This document shows positions 11,586 through 22,359 of a DNA stretch of 64,000 bases, one piece after another (the first letter of the stretch is position 1; every line of letters starts with the position of its first letter). The notes under the pieces were generated by a model. The model ran no database searches. It saw nothing but the letters and a program-made list of their open reading frames with translations, and was not told the DNA's origin. The DNA lies in the NCBI GenBank assembly GCA_963576565.1, contig OY755038.1:135239348-135303347 (forward strand), written 5' to 3'. The position numbers and the translations under genes are program-made. This stretch comes from Aspidapion aeneum. Its lineage: Eukaryota > Arthropoda > Insecta > Coleoptera > Brentidae.

Positions 11586-12440
11586 CAGGGTGTCTCATTA
11601 TATTTTTCCCACCCTTTTAGACCATTAATAATTGATTAAGGAATATAAAAGAAATTGTGTTCGAATTCGCGAAATTTTTACTTTTGAATTGCATCTTGAC
11701 TTTAGTCCTGATGCTTACCATATTTGACAGGCGCTCAAATTTGTAGTTTTTGTAAATTGGATGCTCCTTATATTATTTAATTAATAGATTAGGCTATAAA
11801 TTTAAGAGACTATATTCCAATAGTTTCCAAAAATACCCGATATGCCGTAGTTTATAGCCATAGTTTCTGAGATATTAGCAATTATTTTTTAAACTGATAA
11901 AAAGGTAACAGTACCGCTAAGGTGGTGTACCGCTCTTTTGTTAATTTTAGTATCCTTATTCCAAATTACGTTAGTCCCCATGTATCAACAGTGAAAATGA
12001 CATGATGTGATACGACATATAAACTTTGTTGTCATTTTGAGCGTCATTAAAAATATATATATATATATATATTTGTCATTTTCACTGTTTATGCATGGGG
12101 ACTAACATGGTTTGAAATAAGGACACTGAAATTATCACAAAAGTGGTAATGTTATTTTTTGTCATTTAAAAAATTATCGCTAATATTTCAGAAACTATTT
12201 ATTAAAACTGCGACTATAGGGTATTTTCGGAAGGCATATTCCAAGCCTAATCTATTAATTAAATAACATTTACAAAAACTATAAATTTGAGCGCCTGTCA
12301 AATAGAGTAAGCATCAGGAATAAAGTTAAGCTGCAATTTAAAAGTAAAAATTTCGCGAATTCGAACACAATTTTTTTTATATTCCTTAATCAATTATTAA
12401 TGGTCTAAAAGGGTGGGGAAAAATATAATGAGCCACTCTG
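11586..12440. mobile_element. 855-bp foldback MITE nested in the larger palindrome
   Basis: The left end reads CAGGGTGTCTCATTATATTT; the right end at 12440 is its inverse (aaatataatgagccactctg) with two or three mismatches. The arms pair over about 400 bases each: ttagaccattaataattgat on the left matches atcaattattaatggtctaa on the right, and gtccccatgtatcaacagtg matches cactgtttatgcatggggac. They meet at an (AT)n centre near 12049-12071. No open frame survives. It is probably a non-autonomous DNA transposon; its transcript would be one long hairpin. Confidence 0.7.
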
Positions 12441-12571
12441 TAGGTACAGTATAAAAATTTTACCTAACAAGTGTGGAAGGTGATACTTTATCGCACGTGA
12501 CGGCAGTTGGACGGTCAAGCCGTCAAGGGTTGTAAAGACACTTTCCGCCTGTGTTAGGTACAATATTTTAC

Positions 12572-12720
12572 CTATGAGTACCTTTTTCTTTCAAAAAATT
12601 TAATGTAATTTATAAATAAACATGTCAAATTAGACGAAATTGAAATGTAAGCAAATATTGAAGTTGCCTTATAACCGCGTTGCTAAGGTCTCCAAATGGT
12701 GCGGGGTTGGTAAAGTACCT
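12572..12720 (-). repeat. dispersed ~140-bp module, copy 3 of 3
   Basis: Reverse complement of the module at 5589 and 11339: it runs from tataaataaacatgtc through accgcgttgctaaggt. It forms part of the right arm of the foldback complex. Confidence 0.7.
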
Positions 12721-12989
12721 TTACCGAACGGCGTGCGGTAAAGTAATTATTTTACCGCACGCGAGTAGGTAAATTATTTTATGCACCGTAATGTCAAAAC
12801 AAGTTGATCTCATAAATTTTTGTGCACCGCAATATTAAAACAAGTTTATTGAATAAGTTTACTTACATTCTATATTCTTATTTTTCCACACACGACTGCT
12901 TGACCGAACTGCTTAGACGCAACATGCCGTCAACGGCTTAAGAAAAAAACCAAATACGTAATATATATGGAAAAAACCTTAAATTGTAT

Positions 12990-13130
12990 TTCTCCCCTTT
13001 GGTGCACTAAAGGCGTAAGTCCCATTCATTACACACGCAACTGACGTCCTTATTGTTTGGTACAATAAGTGCGAAGGCTACGTGTGTAATGAATGTGACT
13101 TACGCCCTTAGTGTACCAAAGGGGAGATTT
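12990..13130. other. near-perfect ~140-nt hairpin
   Basis: The left arm (tctcccctttggtgcactaa ... cattcattacacacg) pairs with the right arm (cgtgtgtaatgaatg ... ttagtgtaccaaaggggaga). An inner stem, CTTATTG with CAATAAG, surrounds the loop. Only a few mismatches occur across roughly 60-base arms. It could be a small foldback element or, if transcribed, a precursor-like hairpin RNA. Confidence 0.65.
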
Positions 13131-13878
13131 CTTTGTATTAAATTTTGTCAACTTGGGGTTTTTAGTGATTTTTATGACTATAACTTTGTTGCTACGGGAA
13201 GGTTTCTTTCCGAATTAGTGCGGAAAAGTGCAATTTTCCGCACGCAAAATGCATGATGATACAAAACAATATTATTTATTAATTTTTCAGAGAGATATTT
13301 ACTAGAGGCAGTAGTTTATTTTTCACGCCTGTAGAAAAATAATATACCTATCTACCTAAAACGTACGTAAAGTAAGTTAAACCACTAACCACTAACGCGT
13401 TGTTCGGCCATTTACAAATGCCTACGTATTTTATTATTTTCTGCTCGCATGCAAAAAATACCTACTTTGTGAACTGTTTCAAGATAAGTTTGGTGCGAAA
13501 GCTAGAATTTTTTACACTGTTATTAGATTATATAGAAAATCGTAAAATTAATTGTTTGAGTTTTAGCACTTCTATTGTAAACTAACACAGCACCATTTTA
13601 AAGACAATAGTGTATCTGTAGCGTCTATAAAATTTTGAATCTAATAATTACAATAAATTTAATTCTATAAACTTTTTTATATTCTTTATGGAATTTTCAA
13701 AACATAATTATTAAAAAACTATTCTTCAAGGGAATAGCCATAGCCTAGTGACGGCGCTGATTCAATTAGGCGTGTCCAGGGGTTGGCCGTTTTCGTGTAT
13801 GTGTAAAGGACAGACTTATGCAATTTTCGTATTGTCATCCTTTAATGTGATACTCAAAATCCACTTATAGAGTAAATA
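13131..13878. other. non-coding stretch, foldback-family debris
   Basis: It carries a gtgcggaaaa...ttttccgcac inverted repeat near 13217 and a gttgttcggccat block near 13399 that is shared with about 5365. No gene was supported. Confidence 0.4.
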
Positions 13879-16134
13879 GCTAACCAGGTGTATTGTAATA
13901 TTACGTATATGCTTGAACGTCCTTGTACAAAACGCAATTTACTTTCGGAATTAGCCCGCATTTACGATCCACTCGGTTTTTTGGGACCTATCACATTTTT
14001 TTCGAAATTGTTAATCCAAAATCTATGGACGTTGGGGTTAGATTGGGATAAAACCCCTCCTAATCGCATAGTTACTGTTTGGAATAAATATAAAGCGCAA
14101 CTTTTTTTATTATCAGAATTAAAAATACCACGACATATTTTAATGGCTAAAAATATATAATAAATATAATTTTTGCGAAATTCATGGTTTTTGCGATGCG
14201 AGCGACCGCGGTTTTTGAGCTGTAATTTATTTTCGCACAAAAATCGATGAGAATAAATTTTCAACATTTTTTATTTGCTCAAAAACTAAAGTAGGCCCTG
14301 TTAATAAACGTTAATCGACTGCGCGCATGGAATTGCAAGGCGCAGTTTTGTTATCAAAACTAAGTAGTTGTATTTTGTATAGTTTAGTTTATATTTTATT
14401 CTCGAAACTTATGAAAATTCGATGAATTTTTCAAAAATATGTTGCTACAGCGACTCTAAAGTGGTTTTGTCGTGGATTAAGTCATCCCCGCATAAGTGGC
14501 AAACCTTTATTGCTAACCGCGTTGCCCTTAAACTTCACCCAATTATTTGCTGCCTTCTGAATTAATGAATAATCAAAATTGGTTTAAAGAACTTAACTGG
14601 CTTTGTTCTGATGAAAATTTTTGGCCTAAAAATAAATTAAATGTAGAAGATTACGTAACGCATAAAGAGGAAAAGAAAATCGATGTTTTTTCTACCTTTA
14701 TTACTTTAGACTCAATAGAGACTTTATTAAACCGCCTTTCGTCCCTTTCAAAATTACAACGCATCATAGCTTACGTTTCCCGCTTTATAAATAACTTAAA
14801 AAATAATTCAAAATTTCCCGCACAAAAAATATCAGGTACACTCTTATCTAAAGAATTAGACGATGCTTGAATTTTACTTACGAAATATACACAGGGTTGC
14901 CATTTCTCAGAGGATTTCAGGCTGTTAGGTTAGGGAAAATTGCCTCAAATTCTTTAAAAAAATTGAACCCCTTTATTGATCAAGAAAATTTATTGAGGGT
15001 GGGAGGTAGGTTACATCATTCTTCCCTAGACTATGATGCAAAACATCCGCTATTGTTACCGCGTTCATGTCGTTTGACTGATTTATTAATAGAATATACT
15101 CATAAAACATTTTCGCATCCAGGTGTACAAACAATGCAATTTATTTTGTCCCAAAATTTCTGGATTTTGTCCTCACGCCGCGCAATAAAAATGATCTTAA
15201 ACTGTTGCCTAAATTGTTGGAAATCAAAACCTAAACCGCTTCAACCCCCAATGGGCGATCTGCCAGTCCCTAGAATTTCGGGTGTCAAGGCTTTTCAGGT
15301 ATCTGGTGTAGAACTGGCCGGTCCTCTTAGTATCACTTTAGGAACACTTCGTGGATCTAAGACTGTTAAGGCTTGGATCTGTCTATTTGTCTGTTTCGCC
15401 ACTAAGGCGCTTCATATAGAATTGTTATCAGATCTCTCTGGCGAATGTTTTCTAGCAGGTTCCCGCCGATTTATGGCTAGAAGAGGTCGTATTAATTAAA
15501 TTTTTTTCTGATTGTGGGACTAATTTCCAGGCAACGAACAAATAATTTTAGATATCTGTGAAACCGCAAGCGAAACCGAAAAGATCAAATTTTCTTTTAA
15601 TTGTCCGGCCGCCCCACACTTAGGTGGTTTGTGGGAAAGCGGCATAAAAAGCGTGAAAACGCATCTTTTTCGTGTTATGGGAATGCAAATTTTGACGTAT
15701 GAAGAACTGTATACCGTTTTGGTTCAAGTGGAAGCGGTATTAAATTCGCGACCACTTTGTCCACTCACCCCTGGTCATTTTTTGACGTTAGCACCGCTAT
15801 CAGTTTTACCGGATCCGGGATATGAAGATTTAAAACTAAATCGATTAACTCGTTGGCAATTACTCCAAAGGTTACATGCTGATTTATGGAGTCGATGGCA
15901 CCAAGAGTACCTCCACACCCTTCATCATAGAGCCAAATGGCACAAAAATAGTTCTGAAATCACCCCGGGTACCTTATGTCTGATTAAAAATGAAAATTCT
16001 TCACCTGGACTTTAGCACAAATTGAGAAAATTCATCCCGGTTACGATGGCATTACAAGGGTAGTTACAGTACGCACTGTCCAAGGCACTTATAAGCGGCC
16101 TTTGGTCATAATATGTACACTTCCCGTGGCATAG
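13879..16134 (+). pseudogene. BEL/Pao retrotransposon pol, 3' half, decayed
   Basis: Domains appear in the BEL/Pao order, in shifting frames. A Pao/peptidase-A17 segment (LSELARIYDPLGFLGPI) lies at 13888-14160. An RNase H-like segment with a stop and frameshifts follows at about 14170-14540 (HGFCDAS; SDSKVVLSWIK). The linker is at 14547-14870. The zinc-binding and integrase core at 14867-15499 includes HPGVQTMQFIL and C..C. The remaining integrase/C-terminal domain is at 15629-16134 (TRWQLLQRLHADLW; one frame change near 16012; ends LPVA-stop). Gag, protease and the reverse transcriptase core are missing upstream. It encoded the replication enzymes of an LTR retrotransposon and is now dead. 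The younger errantivirus begins about 50 bases beyond its stop. Confidence 0.85.
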
Positions 16135-16184
16135 TACGCTTTCCTTTTGTTTAAAAATATCTAATATACATACATATATATATA

Positions 16185-16627
16185 TGTTATATGAAAATAT
16201 CCTGCCTACACTTAGAAGAAACCAGAACCTTCTATGAAACCCGAGAACCTTCCAGATAAGAAGCTTATTCTGCTGACTTGCGTTTCCCATGAAATAAACA
16301 ACACGTGCATTCAAGCCGAATCAGCACTTTATTTCTCAGAACCTTTCAAGATAAGAAGACCATTCTGCTGACTTGCGTCTCTCACGGAATAAACAACACG
16401 TGCATTCCTGCCGAATTGCACTTTAGTTTAAGTCTAGAATATTAAGGAATTATTCCATTGCTTAATCAGCACATTTTCTTTATATAAACTCAAATCATTG
16501 TAATGTTAAGTCATTCTCTTTAGAATCGTTCTTAAGTACACGTTCAATTATAACGTTTAAGTCCTATATTGTATTTAATCAAAATAAAGTTTTTTAAAAA
16601 GTTAAAAGTAAACTTTAAAGTATAACA
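16185..16627 (+). repeat. 5' LTR, 443 bp
   Basis: It begins TGTTATATG and ends TATAACA. A TATATAA box lies at 16491 and an initiator-like TCATTC at 16511. An AATAAAG polyadenylation signal lies near 16582. It contains a direct duplication of about 95 bases (16244-16338 and 16339-16427), each copy with an ACACGTGCA E-box core. Confidence 0.93.
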
Positions 16628-16629
16628 TT

Positions 16630-16641
16630 TGGCGCAGTCGT
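16630..16641 (+). promoter_or_regulatory. tRNA primer-binding site
   Basis: TGGCGCAGTCG begins two bases after the 5' LTR. TGGCGC-type sites are used by the 17.6/297 branch of errantiviruses, where tRNA-Ser is the primer. It primes minus-strand DNA synthesis. Confidence 0.85.
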
Positions 16642-16710
16642 ACGGATAGTTTAACACACGCGAAAACACGAGTATTCTAATTCGCGAGTGGTGAAGCTCC
16701 AGCTCTTTAA

Positions 16711-16786
16711 GCTATCAAGAATCTACAGCAACCAAGAAGTTACACAGCAACTAAGAAGTTACATAAGCAATCAAGAAGCTAGACAG
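16711..16786 (+). repeat. leader tandem repeat, ~19-20-bp unit
   Basis: Three clear units (caaccaagaagttacacag; caactaagaagttacataag; caatcaagaagctagacag) and one degenerate unit before them. They lie in the untranslated leader between primer-binding site and gag. In Drosophila gypsy this position holds the repeated insulator sites; any such role here is inference. Confidence 0.7.
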
Positions 16787-17118
16787 CAACGAACCAAGCG
16801 TCCTCGCAACCAACGGATACGGAAGGAACACCTAGTGAAGCCCCTGGTAGCCGAACACGTGGAGACAAATGGTCCAGCTAAAGCTTTTGTGAGTAAGACA
16901 ATTGAATCATCACGTTTTATTTTTTTTTTCAAATAAGTTGATATTTTGAAAAATCTGTTCGATTTTCTAACACTGACTTTTACAATTTTGAATTTTAAGA
17001 AATTTTTTTTTTTCAATTTAAAAGAAGTCAAAAATAAAAAATTTAGTTTTAAGAAACAAAACCTAAGAAAAGTTTTAATTTAAATTTTAAAATACGAGAA
17101 ATTAAAAAACCATCAAAA

Positions 17119-18540
17119 ATGACTGAACCTCGTAATAACCAACCAGCAAACGTACCAGCAAACCAACCTATAGTTGAGGTTGAAGCTTATCGTTTATCGG
17201 AAATTTTCTCAATAATCCCTGAATACGATGGAGATCAAATATTTTTAGGAACTTTTATCAATGCTTGCGATTGTGCTTATAACATGGCCGTCGGAGATCA
17301 ACGCGATTTATTGGTCATACACATTAAAAATAAATTAAAAGGAAAAGCCGCACAATTGGTAAACTCTCGAAATCCTCTTTCTTGGATTCAAATTAAACAA
17401 TTATTAACAACATATTATGGAGATACGCGAGACCTTTCTTCATTAATTCAAGATCTACAAAGACTCAAACAACAAACAAACGAATCACCTTTAATGTTTT
17501 TCAATAGATTACAAGTTATGAATTCAAAAATGCACGCTTGTATTCAAAAATCAAATTTAAATATGCTTCAAAAAGATGCACAAATCCAAATTATAGATTC
17601 TATGGCATTAAATACGCTTTTAACAGGATTAGAATCGCGCATAGGTCATATTGTCCGTGCTAGCAATCCAAAAGATTTACTTGAAGCACAAGTAAGAATA
17701 AGACGCGAACTACAACTTTCATATTTTGAAACACAAAAAACTCCAAACCGACCCAATGTTTCAAATAATCCCATACAAAATAGACAAAATAATTTTCAAT
17801 CGCGAAGAACAGCTTCTCAACCACAAAAATGTTTTAAATGTAATCGTTTAGGTCATCACGGAAGTGAATGCCGTACTTTTGTACAGAGACCCCCGGTCTA
17901 CACAAATCAAAATCAACAATTTAACCAAAATTTTCAAAGACCCAATTTTGCCCAAAATCAAAATCAACAATCTAACCAAAATTTTCAAAGACCCAATTTT
18001 GCCCAAAATCAACCAAGCACCTCTAGAAATTTTGTACCCCAAAACCAACAAAATAATTTTAGACCATCAGTAATTCAAAGAAATCCAAATTACAATTCCC
18101 CACAACATAGAGCACATGTAGTGAACTATTCTGATGAATATTTTAATAATTTTGACAACTACAATCCCTATGATCCCAATTTTGAAAATTTTAACAACTA
18201 TGATCCTTATGATCCAAATTTTGAAAATTTTCAGTATGAAAATCAGTTTCATTACGAAAATGAAATCTATCAACCATCTTACGAATATCCGTATTCACAA
18301 GAATTTTCAAATAATCTTGATGAACAATATTTAAATGACATAAGTCAATACAATTTTAATCAACCCGGAGTATATCAAAATTTTGAAAACCAAAATCAAA
18401 TTTTGCCACCAGAGACCCAAAATTTTCAAATTACTTCCAATCAAAACCATCCACCCCAATCGATTCAAGAAACAGATACCCAATTAGAACAAACTATTGC
18501 GAAGATTCAACACATGTCAATCGATCAAACATTCGTGTAA
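17119..18540 (+). CDS. gag: errantivirus Gag, 473 aa
   Basis: Structural polyprotein that forms the particle core and binds the RNA genome. The ATG at 17119 follows the leader. The first ~230 residues are helical and capsid-like. A zinc knuckle of CX2CX4HX4C form (CFKCNRLGHHGSEC) is at about residue 238. The C-terminal third is Asn/Gln-rich and built of short repeats (FQRPNFAQNQ twice; NPYDPNFENF-like twice), consistent with a flexible RNA-binding or condensate-prone tail. No stop or frameshift interrupts it. It ends at TAA 18538-18540, and pol continues in the -1 frame. The family call is firm from the knuckle and the following protease. Confidence 0.92.
   Translation: MTEPRNNQPANVPANQPIVEVEAYRLSEIFSIIPEYDGDQIFLGTFINACDCAYNMAVGDQRDLLVIHIKNKLKGKAAQLVNSRNPLSWIQIKQLLTTYYGDTRDLSSLIQDLQRLKQQTNESPLMFFNRLQVMNSKMHACIQKSNLNMLQKDAQIQIIDSMALNTLLTGLESRIGHIVRASNPKDLLEAQVRIRRELQLSYFETQKTPNRPNVSNNPIQNRQNNFQSRRTASQPQKCFKCNRLGHHGSECRTFVQRPPVYTNQNQQFNQNFQRPNFAQNQNQQSNQNFQRPNFAQNQPSTSRNFVPQNQQNNFRPSVIQRNPNYNSPQHRAHVVNYSDEYFNNFDNYNPYDPNFENFNNYDPYDPNFENFQYENQFHYENEIYQPSYEYPYSQEFSNNLDEQYLNDISQYNFNQPGVYQNFENQNQILPPETQNFQITSNQNHPPQSIQETDTQLEQTIAKIQHMSIDQTFV
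18420..18426 (+). promoter_or_regulatory. candidate -1 ribosomal frameshift heptamer
   Basis: A AAT TTT lies in the Gag frame about 114 bases before the gag stop. The -1 (pol) frame reads without a stop from here into the protease. It has the X XXY YYZ form of retroviral slippery sites. The same codons (CAA AAT TTT) occur earlier in gag, so this site is the best-placed candidate rather than proven. Confidence 0.45.
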
Positions 18541-21500
18541 ATACCAATCTACATAACTTAAACTCAAAAAATCTTTTTTATATTAATGACGCAACAAATA
18601 AATTTAAACTTTTAATTGACACCGGCGCAGGAATTTCAGTATTTAAAGAAAAAACAGTCGAAAATTATAATAATCGATTTGCAGAAAATGTAATAGTACA
18701 AGGAATAACCGATGAAAAAATTCCAATCACTCAATCAGTTTTAATCCCTTTCGCTAAAGACGATCCACTAAAAGTCTATATTTGTAATTTAGACATAGAA
18801 TTTGACGGAAAATTAGGACTCGATTTTCTTGAACATTACCAGTGCGTAATTGACATAAATTCGAAACAGCTATGCACCAATTTTAAAACAATACCTTTAA
18901 TTCAAGTAACAGAAAAAACTTTCGAACAAAATCTCGAAAATAATCAAAATCAAATAAATCAAACCATACCACCAATACCGAAACCAAGATTAATTCAAAA
19001 TCAAAAAACGCCACCAATACCAAAACCGCGAATAAATATAAATCAAAATAATTTTCAAAATCAAATATCTCTAGAACCGCGAACCGAACAAGTTTTCAAA
19101 TTAAAATCTAATTTAAAAAACACAGATGCAATTTTAATTGGTCAAGAAATAGAAAAAGTAATATTACCAAACGCCCTAGTCCACATTAACGAAAATGGTG
19201 AATTTTATACATCAGTAATAAATCCCAATGCTATTCCTAAAACAATAAAATTTAATAACTTGTCTTTCGAACCCATACCAAGTGTTCACGATATTTTAAA
19301 TTTTAATACCAATGAAGACGAACTCATTGATAGAATCGGCCTTATTAAAAATCAATTAAGACTAGAACATCTAAATTACGAAGAGAAAGAACTAATTTCA
19401 AATCTTTGTTTTGAATTTTCTGATATTTTCTATATCGAAGGAGATCAATTAACCTTCACTAATGAAATCAAACATACAATTGAAACCAACAATGCTCATC
19501 CAATTTTTACTAAATCATATCGGTACCCTCAAATACACAAAGAGGAAGTAAAAACACAAATTAATAAAATGCTCGATCAAAAAATAATCCGACCATCAAT
19601 TTCCCCGTGGTCATCACCTGTTTGGGTAGTCCCAAAAAAACTTGACGCCTCTAACAAACAAAAATGGAGAGTAGTAATCGATTATAAAAAACTGAATGAA
19701 GTAACAGTTGACGATAAATATCCACTTCCAAATATTTTAGATTTATTAGATCAGTTAGGTAAATGTCAATATTTTACAACACTTGATTTAGCATCCGGTT
19801 TTCACCAAATTGAAATTGATCAAAAAGATATTCAAAAAACAGCCTTTTCTGTCGAAAATGGACACTACGAATTTGTTCGTATGCCATTTGGTTTAAAAAA
19901 TGCACCCTCCACATTTCAACGTGTGATGGATAACATTTTATTAGGCATTCTAAATGAACGTTGTTTAGTTTATATGGACGACATTATTGTTTATTCACCA
20001 ACAATTCATGAACACATTTCACGTCTTTCCGATGTTTTCCAAAGATTAAGAAAATCAAATTTAAAAATTCAACCTGACAAATTCGAGTTTTTACGAAAAG
20101 AAGTAGCATACCTCGGACATTTAATTACCGAAAATGGAGTAAAACCAAACCCTGATAAAGTAAAATGTATTCAAAACTTTCCAGAATTAAAAAATCCTCG
20201 TGACGTAAAATCATTTCTCGGACTTGCCGGATATTATCGAAGATTCATACCGAACTTTGCGAAAATCTCAAAACCCTTAAGAAAACTTCTTCAAAAAGAT
20301 ACAAAATTTATTTTTTCTAAAGAATGTAAAGAAGCTTTTGAAACACTTAAAAATGCATTAATTTCTGATCCAATATTAATTTATCCAAATTTCGAAGAAC
20401 CTTTCATTTTAACTACAGACGCGAGCGCATTTGCGATAGGAGCCGTACTTTCACAAGGTACAATTGGTAAAGACCTTCCGATAGCTTTTGCATCGAGAAC
20501 CCTTTGTAGTGCAGAAACTAAATACTCCACTATTGAAAGAGAACTATTAGCAATAGTATGGTCCGTAAAACACTTTCGACCTTACCTTTTTGGTAGAAAA
20601 TTCACTATAGTCACAGATCACAGACCTCTAACCTGGCTACTTTCAATTAAAGACCCCGGTAGCACATTAGCACGTTGGCGATTGAAATTAGAAGAATATA
20701 GTTTTAAAATCATTCATAAACCCGGTAAAATCAATAAAAATGCAGACGCTTTATCGCGAATAAAAATCAATCATTTCAAAGACTGTATAGACTTTAAATC
20801 AAACATTAAAATTTTTGCAAACAACGAAAATAACGATCAAGAACCAATTTTTAACGAAGAAGATGATCAAAAAATAGCATATGAATTTAACAGATTTGTT
20901 GAACTTTACAAGACGCGATCCCTAATTGATTATTCTAAAATCGAAACCTCGAATGATCAATTATTAGATAAATCAAATAAATTAATAGTAACCTTTTTCC
21001 GACAAAATAAAATGGAAGATTTACATTTCAAAATCATTGACGATATTTTTGAAGAAGAATTCCACCTTGAAAAATTAAAAATTAACATTGTTTCTAGCAA
21101 AACAGTTAAAGATCGTAAATATTTTATTATAGCTCTACCATTCGATAATGATGATTGTTCACAACACTTATTTTATTGCCTTTTTAAAGACCAAAATGAA
21201 TTTGAAATTAACAAAACATACTGCATCGAAAACAATCTAGATTTACCAACTTTAGAGATGCTATCTTACATCTTTTCTGATAAAGACATAAAATTAAAAA
21301 TTTGCCAAAATATAATAACAACCCCCGACGAAGATGAAATCCCAATAATTTTAGAAAATTATCACTTAGGAAAAAGCAACCTACACCGTGGAATAAATGA
21401 AACAGTTAGACGCATTAGAGAAAAATATAATTGGCGCGGTTTAACAAAAAACGTAGAAGATTTCATAAAAAAAATGTGAAACTTGTCAAAAAGTAAAAAT

Positions 21501-22359
21501 TGTTCGTAAAAATCTAAGCAGACCCTTCGTTGTAACAGAAACACCACGTACCCCCTTTGAACGAATCAATATCGACATTTTCGAATACCCAACTAGAAAT
21601 TACGCGTTAACAGTACGGGATGAACTAACAAAATTTACACAAGCTTACGCAAAGAGTGATAAAAAAGCAAGTACAGTAGTTAGTACTATTTTACTATTTT
21701 TCCAACATTTCGGTGTACCCTTACGAATACATTGCGATTATGGCAAAGAATTTGATAATACCCTTTTAAAAGATTTATGTACCCTATACGATGTTAAGTT
21801 AACATTTTCTAGCGTAGCACATCCACAGTCAAACGGTTCACTAGAACGATTTCACGCAACCCTTTGTGAAATGATTAGAATCAATAAACAAGGAAACCCT
21901 GAAGATCATTGTTTTAGCGTTCTTCCATACGCAGTAATTTGCTATAATAATACAAAAAACAAAACACACGGATTTACCCCTTACGAACTCGTTTTCGGAC
22001 ATACATTAAGTAGACCCCCCGAAAAACTTTATAATCAAGAACAATTGATATCTAAATATGTACGCGATTTAAATAATAGAATGGACTATTTTTACAAATT
22101 AGCTAGAAATAAAACTGATCAATCGAAACAAAAATCGAAAGAACGATTTGACGAACACGTACGAAAGAATCTCCCTGAATTTAATGTAGGAGACAAAGTT
22201 TGGCTTAAAGAATCACAAATCAAATCAAAATCAGAAAATTTATTTAATGGTCCTTTTGAAATTTTAGAAATACACCGTAATTCTGCAACACTTAAAAATC
22301 CACAAACAAATCAATTAACCAAAGTTAATTTTGATAGGTTAAAACCGTGCTTTGAATAA
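18427..22359 (+). pseudogene. pol: errantivirus Pol (protease, RT, RNase H, integrase), one frame break
   Basis: Replication polyprotein read in the -1 frame relative to gag. The aspartic protease motif DTGA is at 18618-18629 and a proline-rich linker follows. Reverse transcriptase has YMDD at 19971-19982. RNase H has TTDASAFAIGAVLS near 20410 and TDHRPLTWL. The integrase zinc finger HX..H is followed by CETC at 21475. The integrase catalytic residues D, D and E are visible near 21575, 21735 and 21845. The frame is open to 21466, meets a run of eight A (21467-21474) and stops at TGA 21477. The downstream frame then runs on, intact, to TAA 22357. The break is either a real mutation or a homopolymer sequencing error; everything else looks functional. 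Confidence 0.9.

Larger units (their letters stand above)
11216..12790. mobile_element. large foldback complex (outer inverted repeat)
   Basis: Blocks on the left (aggtaaaatattgtacctaa; caggcagaaagtgtcttta; ttaccgcacgccgttcggta; the 140-bp dispersed module; a cacttgttaggtaaaattttt block) reappear inverted between 12441 and 12790, although their order is partly shuffled. Total length is about 1.57 kb. The ends are rich in the palindromic GGTAAA...TTTACC and TACCGCAC...GTGCGGTA motifs. It looks like a non-autonomous foldback transposon interrupted at its centre by a second inverted-repeat element at 11586-12440. No protein is encoded. Confidence 0.65.
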
